Shown here piece after piece: positions 1 through 9,838 of a stretch of DNA of 64,000 nucleotides; position 1 is the stretch's first letter; each line of letters begins with the position of its first letter. The notes beneath the pieces are model-generated. The model had not been told where the DNA came from. It saw only the letters and a list, made by a program, of their open reading frames with translations, and made no database searches. The position numbers and the translations under genes are program-made. Origin of the DNA: Podocnemis expansa (lineage: Eukaryota > Chordata > Testudines > Podocnemididae); assembly GCA_007922195.1 (NCBI GenBank), contig ML681989.1, positions 43,402,187 to 43,466,186 of the forward strand, read 5' to 3'.

Positions 1-660
1 AATTAGTGAGCACCCCCTAAACCAGGGATTTCCCTAACACCCCCCTATATTTCCCAACACCCCCCCCAGTTGTCAGCTAGTAACAATGTTAGACCTAATT
101 AGTGAGTTTCCAAAGGGATAGCCATGTTAGTCTAGTCCAGCAAGAAAAAAACAAGGAGTCGTGTGGCGCTTTCAGGCTAACAGATTTATTTTTCACATGA
201 GCTTTCATGGGAGAAAATCCCACTCCCTCAGATGCTTCCAAGATGGGTGAATTTACAGAATGGAATGAAAATAAACACCCCCTTGCATTTATTCTCGTTC
301 CATTCTGTAAGTTCACCTATCTTCGAAGCATCTGAGGAAGTGGAATTTTCTTCCACGAAAGCCCATGTAAAAAATAAATCTGTTAGTCTTAAAGTGCCAC
401 ATGACTCCTTCCATTTTTTTTCCTAATTAGTCAGCACCCCCTATGCCAGGGATTTCCCTAATATCCCCCTGAATTTCCCAACACCCCCCCAGTTGTCAGC
501 TAGTAACAGTGTTGTACCTAATTAGTAAGCACCCCCTACGTGCCCCCTAAACCTCCCCCTACACCAGGGGTTTCCCTAACACCCCCCTGAATTTCTCAAC
601 ACCCTCCCCCCCGTTGTCAGATAGTAACACTATTACACCAATTTAGTGAGCACTCCCAAT
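1..660. repeat. C-rich ~96-bp minisatellite, cut by a PLE insertion
   Basis: Units begin AATTAGTGAGCACC, run through CCAGGGATTTCCCTAA, a CCCAACACCCCCC tract and GTTGTCAGCTAGTAAC, then restart. Unit starts are visible near 1, 97, 425, 520 and 640. Spacings are about 96, 95 and 120 bp, the last carrying an extra ~20-bp C-rich piece. Positions 107-421 are a later retroelement insertion. The array runs off the left edge, so its full size is unknown. It has many runs of five to seven C and CCCTAA-like motifs but is not telomeric repeat. Confidence 0.8.
107..421. mobile_element. PLE 3'-end fold-back dimer
   Basis: The left arm is on the minus strand and starts TTTCCAAAGGGATAGCC. The right arm is on the plus strand and carries CTGTTAGTCTTAAAGTGCC. 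They meet head to head near 280. Both arms match the 3' tail of the Penelope-like element at 60.3 kb. The insertion is flanked by CCTAATTAGTGAG (94-106) and CCTAATTAGTCAG (422-434), a 13-bp duplication with one mismatch. Because the target is a tandem satellite, part of that match could be satellite identity. Confidence 0.75.
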
Positions 661-864
661 ACCCCCTCCACGCCTCCCCTAATTTCAAGTCCTGGGGAGA
701 ATAGTCTGTGTAGGAGCACGGGAGGGGGACGGATGCAGCCTCCCCTGCACTATGGAGCATCATGGGGGCTGGGAAGGCAGCTATGTAGGCTCAGCGGGTC
801 CCACCTGTAAACACCCCAGTCTGAGGTGAAAGACACTAGCCAAACACCAGCAGGAATCTTGAAA
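435..864. other. Rest of satellite, then unassigned sequence
   Basis: Satellite units continue to about 660. From there to 864 I recognise nothing; short GC-rich stretches follow. Confidence 0.5.
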
Positions 865-872
865 GCTGGCAC

Positions 873-1023
873 CAGAGCCGTAACTTTGGTTTTTGCCACC
901 CTTGCCATTAGCAGTGCTTGGAGCTGGTGCTGTGAAAGCCACCCTTCAATAGAGCAGCTCTGTTGAGCCACTCCGCAGCACCCAGGGCTTCGCCTCGTTG
1001 GCCACGTCGTAGTTACGGCTCTG
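873..1023. mobile_element. Non-autonomous hAT, 151 bp
   Basis: Terminal inverted repeats CAGAGCCGTAACT and AGTTACGGCTCTG bound the element. The 8-bp duplication GCTGGCAC is perfect (865-872 and 1024-1031). The interior has no coding capacity. A related 5' end, CAGGGCCGTAACTAC, occurs at 7626. Confidence 0.9.
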
Positions 1024-1275
1024 GCTGGCACCCTCCTCCTGTGTCACAAAAGGGTTAATTAACGTGGCACGGGAAAGTTGCCTCTTTTGCTAACTGCCCC
1101 CAGGTGTGGTAAAGCTGGCTCTTTGCACTTTCTATGTCGCCTTTCCGTTGGGCAGTTCACAGACTGGCCATCCTTCTAAAACAAGTACTCACCTCCTGCC
1201 CTGTTGTTAAACGTGTTTAGTGTTTCAGTTTTCATCAAAAATGTTCACAGCAACTGGGCGACTGACATAGTAGAT

Positions 1276-1526
1276 TGAAACAAACGAACAAGGAGTCTGC
1301 TGGCTCTTAAAGACTAACAAACTTATTTTTTGCATGAGCTTTTGTGGGAGATAACCCCGCTTCATCAGATGCTTCTGTAAGTTCCCCCATCTTCAAAACC
1401 TGATGAAGTGGGATTTTCTCCCAGAAAAGGTCACACAAAAAACAAATTTCTTAGACTTTAAGTGCCACAGGACTCCTTGTTTGTTTGTTTTACTGAACTA
1501 GACTAACACGGGTGCCCCTTTGGATC
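1276..1526. mobile_element. PLE 3'-end fold-back dimer
   Basis: A minus-strand arm starting at CAAGGAGTC meets a plus-strand arm near 1375-1395. The plus arm continues to the full end TAACACGGGTGCCCCTTTGG. The flanks ATAGTAGAT (1267-1275) and ATAGTAAAT (1527-1535) form a 9-bp duplication with one mismatch. Both arms retain CTGATGA followed by a GGG/CCC hairpin. GAAA is intact in the right arm and AAAA in the left. Confidence 0.8.
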
Positions 1527-1585
1527 ATAGTAAATAGACAAGGTGCAGAGAGGGCAGCTGTATTAGTCTAGTTCCACAACGACAA

Positions 1586-2020
1586 GGGCTATGTCTACAC
1601 ATGCATTGTTATTTTGAAATAAGCCCTTTCGAAATGACTTATGTCAAAATAAAACCCTTATTTCGAATGGGCTCATTTCAAAATAAGCAAAACCCCGCAA
1701 TCGAAACGGCCGTTATTTCGAAAAGGATATTCCGAAATAACGCCGATTGGCCCGTTGTTTCGAAACAGTTCTTTTGAAACAACAGGTCTACACAGTGTTG
1801 TTTCGAAAGAACAGGTCTACACAGTGTTATTTTGAAATATCCCTTTCGAAATAACGGCCGTTTCGAAAACATCGAGGTTTTACTGTTTCGGAACGACGAT
1901 TCTTATTTCGAAAGGACGGGATCCGTCCTTTCGAAATAGGAAAACATCTTGCAGACCTAATTTCTTTTATTTCGAAATAACGAGTGTTATTTTGAAATAA
2001 AAGTGCCGTGTAGATGTGCC
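1586..2020. mobile_element. MITE, TTTCGAAA-palindrome family
   Basis: It starts GGGCTATGTCTACAC and ends GTGTAGATGTGCC. The interior is a near-continuous series of TTATTTCGAAATAA-type palindromes, many decayed to TTTTGAAA or TTTCAAAA. Flanking CAA (1583-1585, 2021-2023) is a possible 3-bp duplication. It has no ORF of its own and needs an outside transposase. Confidence 0.8.
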
Positions 2021-2120
2021 CAAGGAGTCCTGTGGTACTTTTAAAGACTAACAAATTTATTTAATGCACGAGCATTTGTGGGAGAAAATCCCACTTCCAC
2101 TAAATTTGTTAAGTCTTTAA

Positions 2121-2533
2121 GGGTATGTCCACACGAGTCTTTTATTTCAAAACAGTGCTGGTTGTTTTGAAATAAAAAACTGAATGTCCACACGACGTTT
2201 TCTTATTTCGAAATGACAAGCTCTGTCATTTTGAAATAAGAACCGTCATTTCGAAACAGCTTAAACCCCATTCATTTCAAAATGGCTGTTATTTTGAAAT
2301 GGTTATTTTGAAATAAGGCCGTTTGGACATGTTGTTTCAAAACAACATGTCCAAACGGCCTTATTTCGAAATAACCATTTTGAAATAACAGCTGTTTCGA
2401 AAGCAGGCTTTCCCTTAATTCGAATTAACATTTTCTTAATTCGAATTAACTTATTTCGAAAAGGACTATATTTCAAAATAACTCATTTTGAAATAACTTA
2501 TTTCAAAATAAGCATGTATGTGTGGACATAGCC
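2121..2533. mobile_element. MITE, TTTCGAAA-palindrome family, TAA duplication
   Basis: Termini GGGTATGTCCACAC and GTGTGGACATAGCC are inverted repeats. The target duplication TAA (2118-2120, 2534-2536) is confirmed because excising the element restores the PLE sequence GTCTTTAAAAGTGCC. A 3-bp T/A duplication of this form fits PIF/Harbinger-type elements. Confidence 0.88.
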
Positions 2534-2577
2534 TAAAAGTGCCACAGGACTCCTTGTTTGTTTTAGCATAATAAATA

Positions 2578-2674
2578 TCAGTGGAAGTGGGGACCCTGAG
2601 GCTAAAATAGAGAAAAAAGAAGTCCAGAATAACTTAGACAATTAAGATGCTTCCAAGTCATCAGGATCTGACAA
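2578..2674 (+). other. Old LINE-like remnant, left part
   Basis: This appears to be the left half of a decayed sense-strand element that resumes after the CR1 tail at 2917. I see no intact motif in this half. Confidence 0.3.
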
Positions 2675-2916
2675 AATTACTGGGGCGGTCCAGGCTGGAT
2701 ATTAGGAAAAACTTCCTTACTAGGCGAGTGGTGAAGCATTGGAATAAGCTGCCTAGGGAGGTGGTGGAATCTCCATCTCTGGAGGTGTTCAAGTCCCAGC
2801 TGGACAAAACACTGACTGGGATGATCTAATGGGAGTGGTCCTGCTTTTTTTGGCAGGGGGTTGGACTAGATGACCTCGTGGGGTCCCTTCCAACCCTATG
2901 ATTCTATGATTCTATG
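2675..2916 (+). mobile_element. CR1 3'-end fragment (5'-truncated)
   Basis: It encodes the last ~50 residues of CR1 ORF2 ([20 protein letters not shown] region, stop at 2829). The CR1 3' UTR follows, with GGGGGTTGGACTAGATGACC and terminal ATTCTATGATTCTATG. 5' truncation is usual for LINE copies. AAAAT on both sides may be a short target duplication. It is closely related to the two long CR1 copies at 19.6 and 35.6 kb. Confidence 0.9.
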
Positions 2917-3092
2917 AAAATATGTCCCAGAGTACTTAAGAAACTGGCTGAAAAGATCTCTGAGCCATTAGAGATTATTTCGGAGAATTTACAGAGGATG
3001 GGAGAAATACCAAAACATAAGACTGTCCGCCTAACTTCAGTACCCAGAAGGCTAATGGAGCAAATCTTCAATCAATTTGTAAGCTTCTAGAA
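2917..3092 (+). pseudogene. Decayed CR1-like RT fragment
   Basis: Conceptual translation with frame changes gives VLKKLAEKISEPLEII and, further on, RLTSVPRRLMEQI. These resemble the CR1 RT segment that includes the VSLTSVPGKIM stretch in the copies at 21.1 and 36.9 kb. No catalytic motif survives. Confidence 0.5.
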
Positions 3093-3272
3093 CATTGATT
3101 TTGAAACCATGGGTCTGAAACAAGTGTTGGGTCACTGACCCTCAGGTTTTGGGTCACAGTGCCTCCTGTTGCTGCTACTGCAAGACTGGAATGCATCGCT
3201 CAAAGATGTAATTGTTGGTTTATGGGCATAAATTTTCAACTGGGTCCCAAGAAAAAAGTTGAAAAACCACTG
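3093..3272. mobile_element. hAT remnant, relative of 10841-11033
   Basis: Ends CATTGATTTTGAAACC and GTTGAAAAACCACTG match the TIRs of the copy at 10841. Shared interior phrases include GGGTCACAG and CAACTGGGTCCCAAGAAAAA. The expected 8-bp duplication is not clear. Confidence 0.65.
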
Positions 3273-3287
3273 ACCTAAAGATTAGCT

Positions 3288-3639
3288 CAGGAGCGTCGCT
3301 GGCGCCTGGCACATGGGGCACATGCCCTGAGTCCTGTTGACAGTGCCCCGAGTGTCGGGCCGCCAGCCTGGCCCCAGATCCCCGGCCGGGATTGGGGCCG
3401 CAAGTGGGGGTGCTGCCATTGTTGGCCAGGGATCCGGGGCCTGGCCACCAGCAGCGGTGCTGCCACTCCTGGCCCCGTTTGCGGCTAGGGATCCGGGGCC
3501 TGGCCGCCTTCAGTGGCGCTGCTGCTTCCACCATGCTCCTGGCTGTGGATCCAGGCCTGGTCACCCATGGCGACAAGACCCCGAGGTGGGGGGAAGGGCC
3601 CGGGGCCCAGGTCTTGCCCCGAGCAGCGATGCCAAGAGA
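3288..3639. mobile_element. GC-rich hAT-like element, relative of 61383-62044
   Basis: It begins CAGGAGCGTCGCTGGCGCC and ends near GCAGCGATGCC, a decayed inverted match. Its left part aligns with the element inside the PLE at 61.4 kb: both have GCGTCGCTGG, GGGGCACATGCC and AGATCCCCGGCC in that order. The open frames across it are by-products of GC-rich composition. Confidence 0.6.
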
Positions 3640-3773
3640 GACATTAGGGAAAAAAAGTAACTGTCACAGTAATTAAGCACTGGAACAAATTACCTAGGGA
3701 GGTTGTGGAATCTGTCACTGGAGGTTTCTTAGAACAGATACAGCTGTCAGAGACAGTCTGTCAGGGTCTCTTT
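3640..3773 (+). mobile_element. Old CR1/L3-type 3' end, left part
   Basis: It resembles a LINE 3' end: GCACTGGAACAAATTACC, then GGTTGTGGAATC and GGAGGTTTCTTA. It stops at GTCTCTTT where a MITE begins and resumes after 4312 with TTCCAGTCCTACATTT. Confidence 0.6.
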
Positions 3774-4312
3774 GGGTACGTCTACTCTGGAGCCTAAAGT
3801 TGACTTAACCTCCCTTAAGTGGATCTAAGGAACTCCATGGCCAAATCAGGCTTGTATTAAGTTGACTTAAGCACTTTCTTAAAAGTTAAGAGTTTCTTAA
3901 GAGAGATGTCGACCTTGAAGGTGGGGCCCAGCCCCAGGCCCTGCCCTGGGGCGCAATCTTGCTCTGGGGCCCCAATCCCGTGCTGGGGCCCTATCTGGCT
4001 CCTGCCACCACCGGCAGGCAGCTCGGAGCCTGATCCGGCCCTGAGCTACTTGCGGCAGGTGGCAGGGGGCTTGCAGGTGGCTCCGAGCCTAATCTGGCCA
4101 AGTGGCAGATGGCTCGGGGCTGGATTGGGCTCCATATCACCTGCCAGCAGCAGCGGGAGTCGGATCAGGCCCTTGGGGCCAAATTGGGGCCCAGGCCCAG
4201 GGTATGTCTACCAGTGTAGACATACCCTTAAGTCAACTTAACAAGGTCAACTTTAAGTCAACTTAGTCGACCTCAAGTCAATTTAACGAAGCCCCCCAGT
4301 GTAGACATAGCC
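3774..4312. mobile_element. MITE with GC-rich core
   Basis: The 5' end is GGGTACGTCTACTC and the 3' end GTGTAGACATAGCC. The arms carry TTAAGTCAACTTA-type palindromes instead of TTTCGAAA. The core (about 3915-4200) is GC-rich and non-coding. It splits an old LINE 3' end. Flanks TTT and TTC are an imperfect 3-bp match. Confidence 0.7.
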
Positions 4313-5689
4313 TTCCAGTCCTACATTTTTAAGATTATTGTATGAAGTCTCTCACCAGTAAGCATGAATATTCACCTTAATCCCCACTTCCTAAAGATCA
4401 GTTATTTTGATTCCAATAGGGGTAAGCATAGTGAGGAAATAATCATTACAGAAATGTGAGGAGGAGAAACCTAACTTGCACCATAAGAAAGATGAATAAT
4501 GGTCCTGTGTAGCCATGATTTCCTTCTATTCCTGAATGAAAGATAAGTAATTGTGCTTTCTCAGTCAGCAAAATTTCAGTTAACCATGTGCTATAGGGAA
4601 TATTGTAATCTATTTAATAAAGGGTTAATTATCTGTCTGTTGTGCAAGGAGACATGTGAGCTACTGTTCTATTGACTAGAAGACCCTTGGAACGGACTGA
4701 AAGGGAGTTACTTCTTACAAGTGGTGCTCTCTACCCATTGTCTCAGTGTCTGACTTGGTCTAAAGATCTGTCTAAACTGGGAATGAGCCTTTTGATAGTA
4801 CTTTTTGTGTGTGTAAAAATAAAAGTAACCATTTGTTAAGGAAATTTAAGTAAGTGCCTGCTTTGTGGTTTTGAAAAATGTAAGCTGGACCAGACTGTCT
4901 TCAGTTACACCCATGAATGTGGACAAACATCCTTTTATCTTGAAGTATCTTGTGCCTTAAAAGGGACCTCATTCCGTCTGAAAAATGCCTCTGGTTAGCT
5001 AGTCCATTTTCTTTGTCAGAGTCAGTTGTTCCCTTAGATGTATTCTCCAGGTCTTTTCTGAGTGTAGTATATCACTCCTACACTTTTCTGAGTCTAGTCT
5101 ACACTCCTACACTTCTGAGTGTAGTATATTACATCTTTGTTTCTCTTCCTGTTGGGATTCTTTGCATCAAAATTAGAGGCGGGTCTAGCCAAGTCTTAGG
5201 AAGTTGAAGGGTGAGTCTAAATTGGTGTTATTTACATTTTCTTCTGATTTCTTTCATGTTTTGTTATTTTAAACCCAAATCCCGAATTTACACAGGTGCT
5301 TCACTTTACTCACATAGATAATTTTATTGGCTTGCGTAGGACTTGTTACATGACTACCATTAAGAATGTATGTAAGTATTTGTAGGACTAGGCCTTTGGA
5401 TTTCCATCATCTTACTTATTTAATGCTAGATTGCGACTTGGACTACATGCACGTTCAGAGATGTAAGGTCTAGTTAGGGCATCCCTTAAAACTCTGTAAG
5501 ATTATATTGGAATAGGTCCCGTTAGAGGAGGTGGGCAAGCTGGAGGTGAGGAATGGGACAGAACCTTGACTGCAGCTATAGCTCAGCAGCAAATTCGGCC
5601 CCCAACCCTTGGAAGCAAGGAGGCTACAGGGAAAGGAGTTCTGTTGGATTTCAAGTACTTGCATTTCAAGGCCCCATTACTGCCATACC
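4313..5689. other. End of old LINE, then unassigned sequence
   Basis: The first ~30 bases complete the LINE 3' end. I recognise nothing in the rest except three ~28-bp units around TCTGAGTGTAGTATAT at about 5053-5132. Confidence 0.5.
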
Positions 5690-5900
5690 TGAGTGCCTCA
5701 CAATTTTTCATGTATTTGTCTTCATAACAGCCCAGTGAAGTCAGAAAGTGCTATTTGACTCCATTTTGGGGACGAGCAACAGAGGCATAAAGAGGTTAAG
5801 TGACTTCATGCTGCTGAAACAGAAAGTCTGTGGCAGAGTAGGAATTTGGTCCCCAAAACCCTAGTGTTCTAATTGCGACAGCATGCTTCCTGTCCTGCTG
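5690..5900 (+). mobile_element. MIR-type SINE
   Basis: The order matches the mammalian/amniote MIR family: a degenerate GACTCCATTTTGGGGACGAG (gives way to 'cattttacagatg' in MIR), AGAGGCATAAAGAGGTTAAG, GTGACTTCATG, then GTCTGTGGCAGAG. Divergence is high, as expected for an ancient SINE. Confidence 0.65.
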
Positions 5901-6104
5901 CAGTGCAATTTACCCCTTCCTTAGGGCTGTGTTTTTAAAAGTTTAATGTACCTTTAGAGCAAAAGAGTCAAGTTCAAAAGTGATATGCATAGTCCTGCTG
6001 GGATACAAAATTTAATCCACATCCAATCCACAAAAATGGTCCATGGATATCCACTTCCACAGATATAAAACTGATATCCACAGACTTGCAGGGCTATAAT
6101 GATG

Positions 6105-6265
6105 TGTATGTTAGGGCAGTCTAACAGTAGCAATTTTTACCAGTATAGCAATATTGGTTGTGATATTTCTACACCAGCAAAAGCCCTGGCAAAGATATAA
6201 TTTTTCTGACATAAAAGTGCCTTTGCTGTTGTAGCTTATTTCGCTCTCTGAAGCAGCATAAATTA
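6105..6265. mobile_element. Left half of an old MITE split by a 4.4-kb insert
   Basis: The sequence up to GTAGCTTATT...GCATAAATTA continues at about 10665 with AACTATACCAATATAAGC. The unsplit relative at 27.8-28.05 kb reads TAGCTTATAC followed by AATAAACTATACCAATATAAC across the same junction. Confidence 0.6.
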
Positions 6266-6969
6266 CAGGAGTGGGCAAACTTATGGAACTCAAGAACCAC
6301 ACAAGTCAATTATTAAACCTTCGAGAGCCACACTGAAGCATATAACCACATACTTTTTTACCTATTCCAAAATTACTAAGCTTAAAATTTATTGCACACT
6401 TGAATTTTTATCTTAAAAACAGGGCAAATATTGATCCTACTAATGTTAGATTCTAATAATTACTTAAGGTTACCATGAAAACTAGGCCTATACAGTAAAA
6501 ACTTAGCTGTTGCTGGTTGTAGAATACTGCAGGGTAGTGGCAAGTTTTTTAAAGTCTGGGCAGTAACTTGTCAATGCAGTACATAAAAGCTCTCACAGGT
6601 GCTGATCTCTAAATATTGCACAGTGTTTTGATTTAACAAATTTCACTGTGGAATACCATGCTTCACAGCAGGAAGTCGGGCTAAAAATTGAAAGTAAACT
6701 ACATTCAGTTTTAAACTTTTGTCCTTTTTATTTTCATTTCTTAGTATTCCATGTCATGTTTAGGACTTGTAAAACATAATTTTAAAAAAGGAGTAAGCTG
6801 CATTAGGGCCTATGAGAAAATCTAAACATGCCACAGCTTCCCTAACCATGCCGCGCTTCCCCCCTCCCCCTGTGGCCACATCCCTGCTGTCTCTTACCAT
6901 GCCGCTGTTTCTCTACTGTCCCTGACCATTGCTCACTTCTCTTGCTGTCTCCCACCCTGCTGCCCTTCG

Positions 6970-7129
6970 CAATGTTCCCTCTAAGCTCAATACACAGCTT
7001 AGCAACTTTTGGATGCAGCTGAGTGAGTTCCCTCCCGGTTCCCTGATCTGATGCCGGGCCCCTGCTCATCGACTCCCCAAGTGCATCCATAACTTGCTCA
7101 GCTGCATCATCAGCTTAGAAGGAACATTG
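6970..7129. mobile_element. Short TIR element, CAATGTTCCCTCTAAGCT family
   Basis: The ends CAATGTTCCCTCTAAGCT and AGCTTAGAAGGAACATTG are near-perfect inverted repeats. A second member is at 7736-8179. The interior is non-coding. I do not see a clear target duplication. Confidence 0.7.
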
Positions 7130-7333
7130 CTCCTGTCTCCCATGACAACTCAACTGTCCTGGGAAACACTTTCCTACTCCATACATGGCCCAACACTTGT
7201 CTTTCAAAACAGGCTTGATTTTGTGGAATAGTGTTATGCATAAAATAATTCTGAAGGGGGAAGATGCCATGGAAAACAGCTCATCCCTATTTCCAGTTCC
7301 TCAGGGTCTCTGAAAAGCCTCCACTGTCCAGAG

Positions 7334-7494
7334 TTCCAAAGAGGTAGCCATGTTAGTCTAGTTCAGCAAAACAAACAAGGAACCTTGCAGCACTTTTAAA
7401 GACTAATGTATTTATTTATTGCATGAGCTTTCATGGGAGAAATGTGATAAATAAAGGTGTTTGTCTTTAAAAGTTCCACAAAACTCCTTGTTTA
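7334..7494. mobile_element. PLE 3'-end fold-back dimer, perfect 11-bp TSD
   Basis: The minus arm starts TTCCAAAGAGGTAGCC. The plus arm ends ACTCCTTGTTTA. They join head to head near 7445. ACTGTCCAGAG flanks both sides exactly (7323-7333, 7495-7505), so the whole dimer entered as one unit. The central hairpin region has been deleted in this copy. Confidence 0.9.
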
Positions 7495-7735
7495 ACTGTC
7501 CAGAGATACAGGTTTCTATAAAGTTGGCAAGAGGAAGTAGGATTCTTCACTTCTCCCTCTGATACAATGGAAGACTTTTTACTCTGTTTTCCTGACTACC
7601 ATACTTGTAAAAGGAGTGCATGAGGCAGGGCCGTAACTACAGCAGGGTGAAAAGGGGAAGGCCCTGGGTGAATGGTTTTACAGGGTGCCAAAACCATGCT
7701 CATACAGATAGGTCCTGGCAACAAAGAAGTGGAGG

Positions 7736-8179
7736 CTGTGTTCCCTCTAAGCTGCGCTGGCGCGCTGCAGCGCAGCCCACCACATCTGCCAGCGCAGAGA
7801 AGGTTGCCAGCAGCGCATGGCCGGCAGCCAGAGTCCCAGCTGAGAGCTCCTGTGGAGCAGGGAGTTTTCAAAACTCCCGTCCAGAGAAGCTCTAACGGAG
7901 CATGCCCAGAAAATCTGAGCATGCTCCGTAGTGCTTCTCTGGCCCCAGGAGCTGTGGCTGGGCCGTGCAACTCAAGCCCCAAGGTAAGTTCGTGGGGGCG
8001 GCTGGGCGGCTGGGAGCAGACCTGCAGGGGCGGGGATGGGGGGGGCGGCCGGGACGGGGCCAGGGAGCAGCCAGGAGTGGGCCTGCAGGGGGGGGCAGCG
8101 CAGCAAGCCCACGGGGGGGGTGGCCAGTGCAGCCAGCAACGAGTTGCTCAGCTGCCAGTGCCTCTTAGAGGGAACATTG
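7736..8179. mobile_element. TIR element, CAATGTTCCCTCTAAGCT family, GC-rich interior
   Basis: The left end TGTTCCCTCTAAGCTGCG and right end CTCTTAGAGGGAACATTG are inverted repeats. An internal hairpin pairs CGGAGCATGCCCAGA with TGAGCATGCTCCG (about 7890-7932). The interior is strongly GC-rich with G runs after 8030. Open frames across it are compositional. Confidence 0.65.
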
Positions 8180-9715
8180 AGGTACTGTGCTCTGTTCCTC
8201 TCCAGACATGAGCTTGTGCTAGCCTGACAGGTTAGGTCTTCCGCTGCCAGGAACTTATCTTACTTAGCGATTTGCACCTCTCTGCCACTCTCATGTCTCT
8301 TACAGCTCCTGGTATTGTGTAAGTTGCCCAGGGGGCATGCAAATTGCTAAGTGTCAGAGTTTGCTGCCAGCTCAGCACCGCCCCCAGCCACCCCTAGGCT
8401 TGCTGAGACACAGAGTAGCTCCTCTCTCTGTACCAGGAGAAGAGAGGAGGGCAATTTGAATCTCCCTTCAGGCAGGCAGCCTGTGCACATTGCATAGCCG
8501 TGACTCACTTTTGCTTCTCTGCCCACCACCACAGGGGTAAGTACAGGGTACCAGGGCTCAGGGTAGAGAAAGGGAAGTTAGGGGGTGAGGTGGTGGCAGG
8601 CCACCCAGGGGGACCCAGGCCAAGTGTGGTGCCCCAGAGGACAAATCAGGGCCAGGGCAAGGAGGGAGGGGCTAGCAGAGAGATTGTTTGGGGTGAGAAT
8701 CTGAGCAATACTGGGGGGTGAGTGAGTGAGAGACCCAGCTGGGAAAATAGCTTTCCAGCTGCAGTGGTGTGGGCCACAGAGTGGGGAAGTAGGGGGGCAG
8801 TAGGGGGTTCGGGAACAGGTGGTGTGGGGAAAATGGGGGGTGGACAGTTTTGTGCTGGGCTGGGGGGGGTGGCTAGGAGGGCCTGGGGGGGACAATAGAT
8901 GTTCAGCATGGTTTTGAGCCAGGTAGGGCCGAGTTGTGGGGTGGTTTCTGGGGCAATAGCAGGGGGCTGTTTTGGGCCAGGCAGAGCAACAGCCGGGGGA
9001 GAAGAAGTAACTCCAGGAACTCCAGGCTCCCTGTAATAGCTGGGAGAAAAGGTTACTAGTGGGTTTTTGAGTTGGGGGAGGGGGTGAAGCTGCTTTGGTT
9101 GTGTGAAGCTCTCTGGGAGAAGCTGGGCTGCAGGTTGCTGGCTGTACCATGGATGGGCTGGAAAGGTGAGAAGCAAGTGCCAGACTCCCTACGGTTTGAA
9201 TGTTTGAACTAACTCAGGTTTCCAGCAGAACTTTCGTAAGAATAATTTTAAAAAATTGTTTAAAAAAATTACCTGTTCATAAAAATAAATGCTTTGCAAT
9301 ATAAGCCCTCCTGGAACATGATGCTGTGGGAAAAGAGACAGGGCTGGGGGAAGAAGCTATTGAGAGGGTCTGGGGAGGACGGTGAAGAGGGCAAGTGCAT
9401 TGGGGGGATGTGTAGGGGAAGAATGGTGGGTTGCTGGTGGGTGGGGTGGTTGGAGAAATGAGTGATGGATGGAGAAATGGGATGGAGACATGGAGGGATG
9501 GGATGGCATGGCTGGCTATAAAGTCCTAGTCACTTATAAAGACTCTTCCAAAAGGTATCAATTTCTCGAAGTACCGGATCTTCCTCTGTGGCTGGCCTAT
9601 GAATCTGAGCAATGGGGACACATCCTGCTATTGATAGGTAGCAGGGCAGATCCTTCTGTTCTTGCTACCAACAGGCCTTGTCACCTAATGCTCATAATCC
9701 ATAAGCCTGCTATAA
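8180..9715. other. G-rich filler, no gene recognised
   Basis: From about 8540 to 9120 the plus strand is purine-rich with many runs of four or more G. GGATGG-like repeats lie at about 9455-9520. Long open frames exist on both strands, but they overlap one another in several frames and show no known domain, so I do not call them genes. Confidence 0.5.
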
Positions 9716-9838
9716 TCCAAAGGGGGAGCCGTGTTAGTCTAGTTCAGTAAAACAAGAAAACAAGGAGTCCTGTGGCACTTAAAGACTAATAAATTTATTT
9801 TTTGTATGAGCTTTCGTGGAAGAAAATCCCACTTCATA
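9716..9838 (-). mobile_element. PLE 3' tail, single arm
   Basis: Read on the minus strand it gives the hairpin GTGGGATTTTCTTCCAC, then GAAAGCTCATAC, TTAGTCTTTAAGTGCCAC and the end TAACACGGCTCCCCCTTTGG. It breaks off at the point where CTGATGA would begin. Confidence 0.8.

Larger units (their letters stand above)
1537..2566. mobile_element. PLE fold-back dimer carrying two MITEs
   Basis: The left arm (about 1545-1585, resuming 2021-2090) is minus-strand PLE tail. The right arm (about 2091-2120, resuming 2534-2566) is plus-strand tail ending GGACTCCTTGTTTG. MITEs at 1586-2020 and 2121-2533 interrupt the arms. Removing each MITE and one TSD copy rejoins the PLE sequence. Flanks CATAGTAAATA (1526-1536) and CATAATAAATA (2567-2577) fit an 11-bp duplication with one mismatch. 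The left flank is also the right flank of the preceding PLE copy. Confidence 0.7.

Noticed and set aside
1..660. CRISPR array or telomere
   Set aside because: Repeats are ~96 bp with no unique spacers, and CCCTAA motifs are scattered, not tandem.
7672..8211. 179-codon plus-strand ORF
   Set aside because: It runs through a TIR element (7736-8179) and GC filler.
8578..9176. Pro-rich ORFs of 176-190 codons on the minus strand
   Set aside because: They overlap in two frames and come from a G-rich plus strand; no domain and no codon-level signal.
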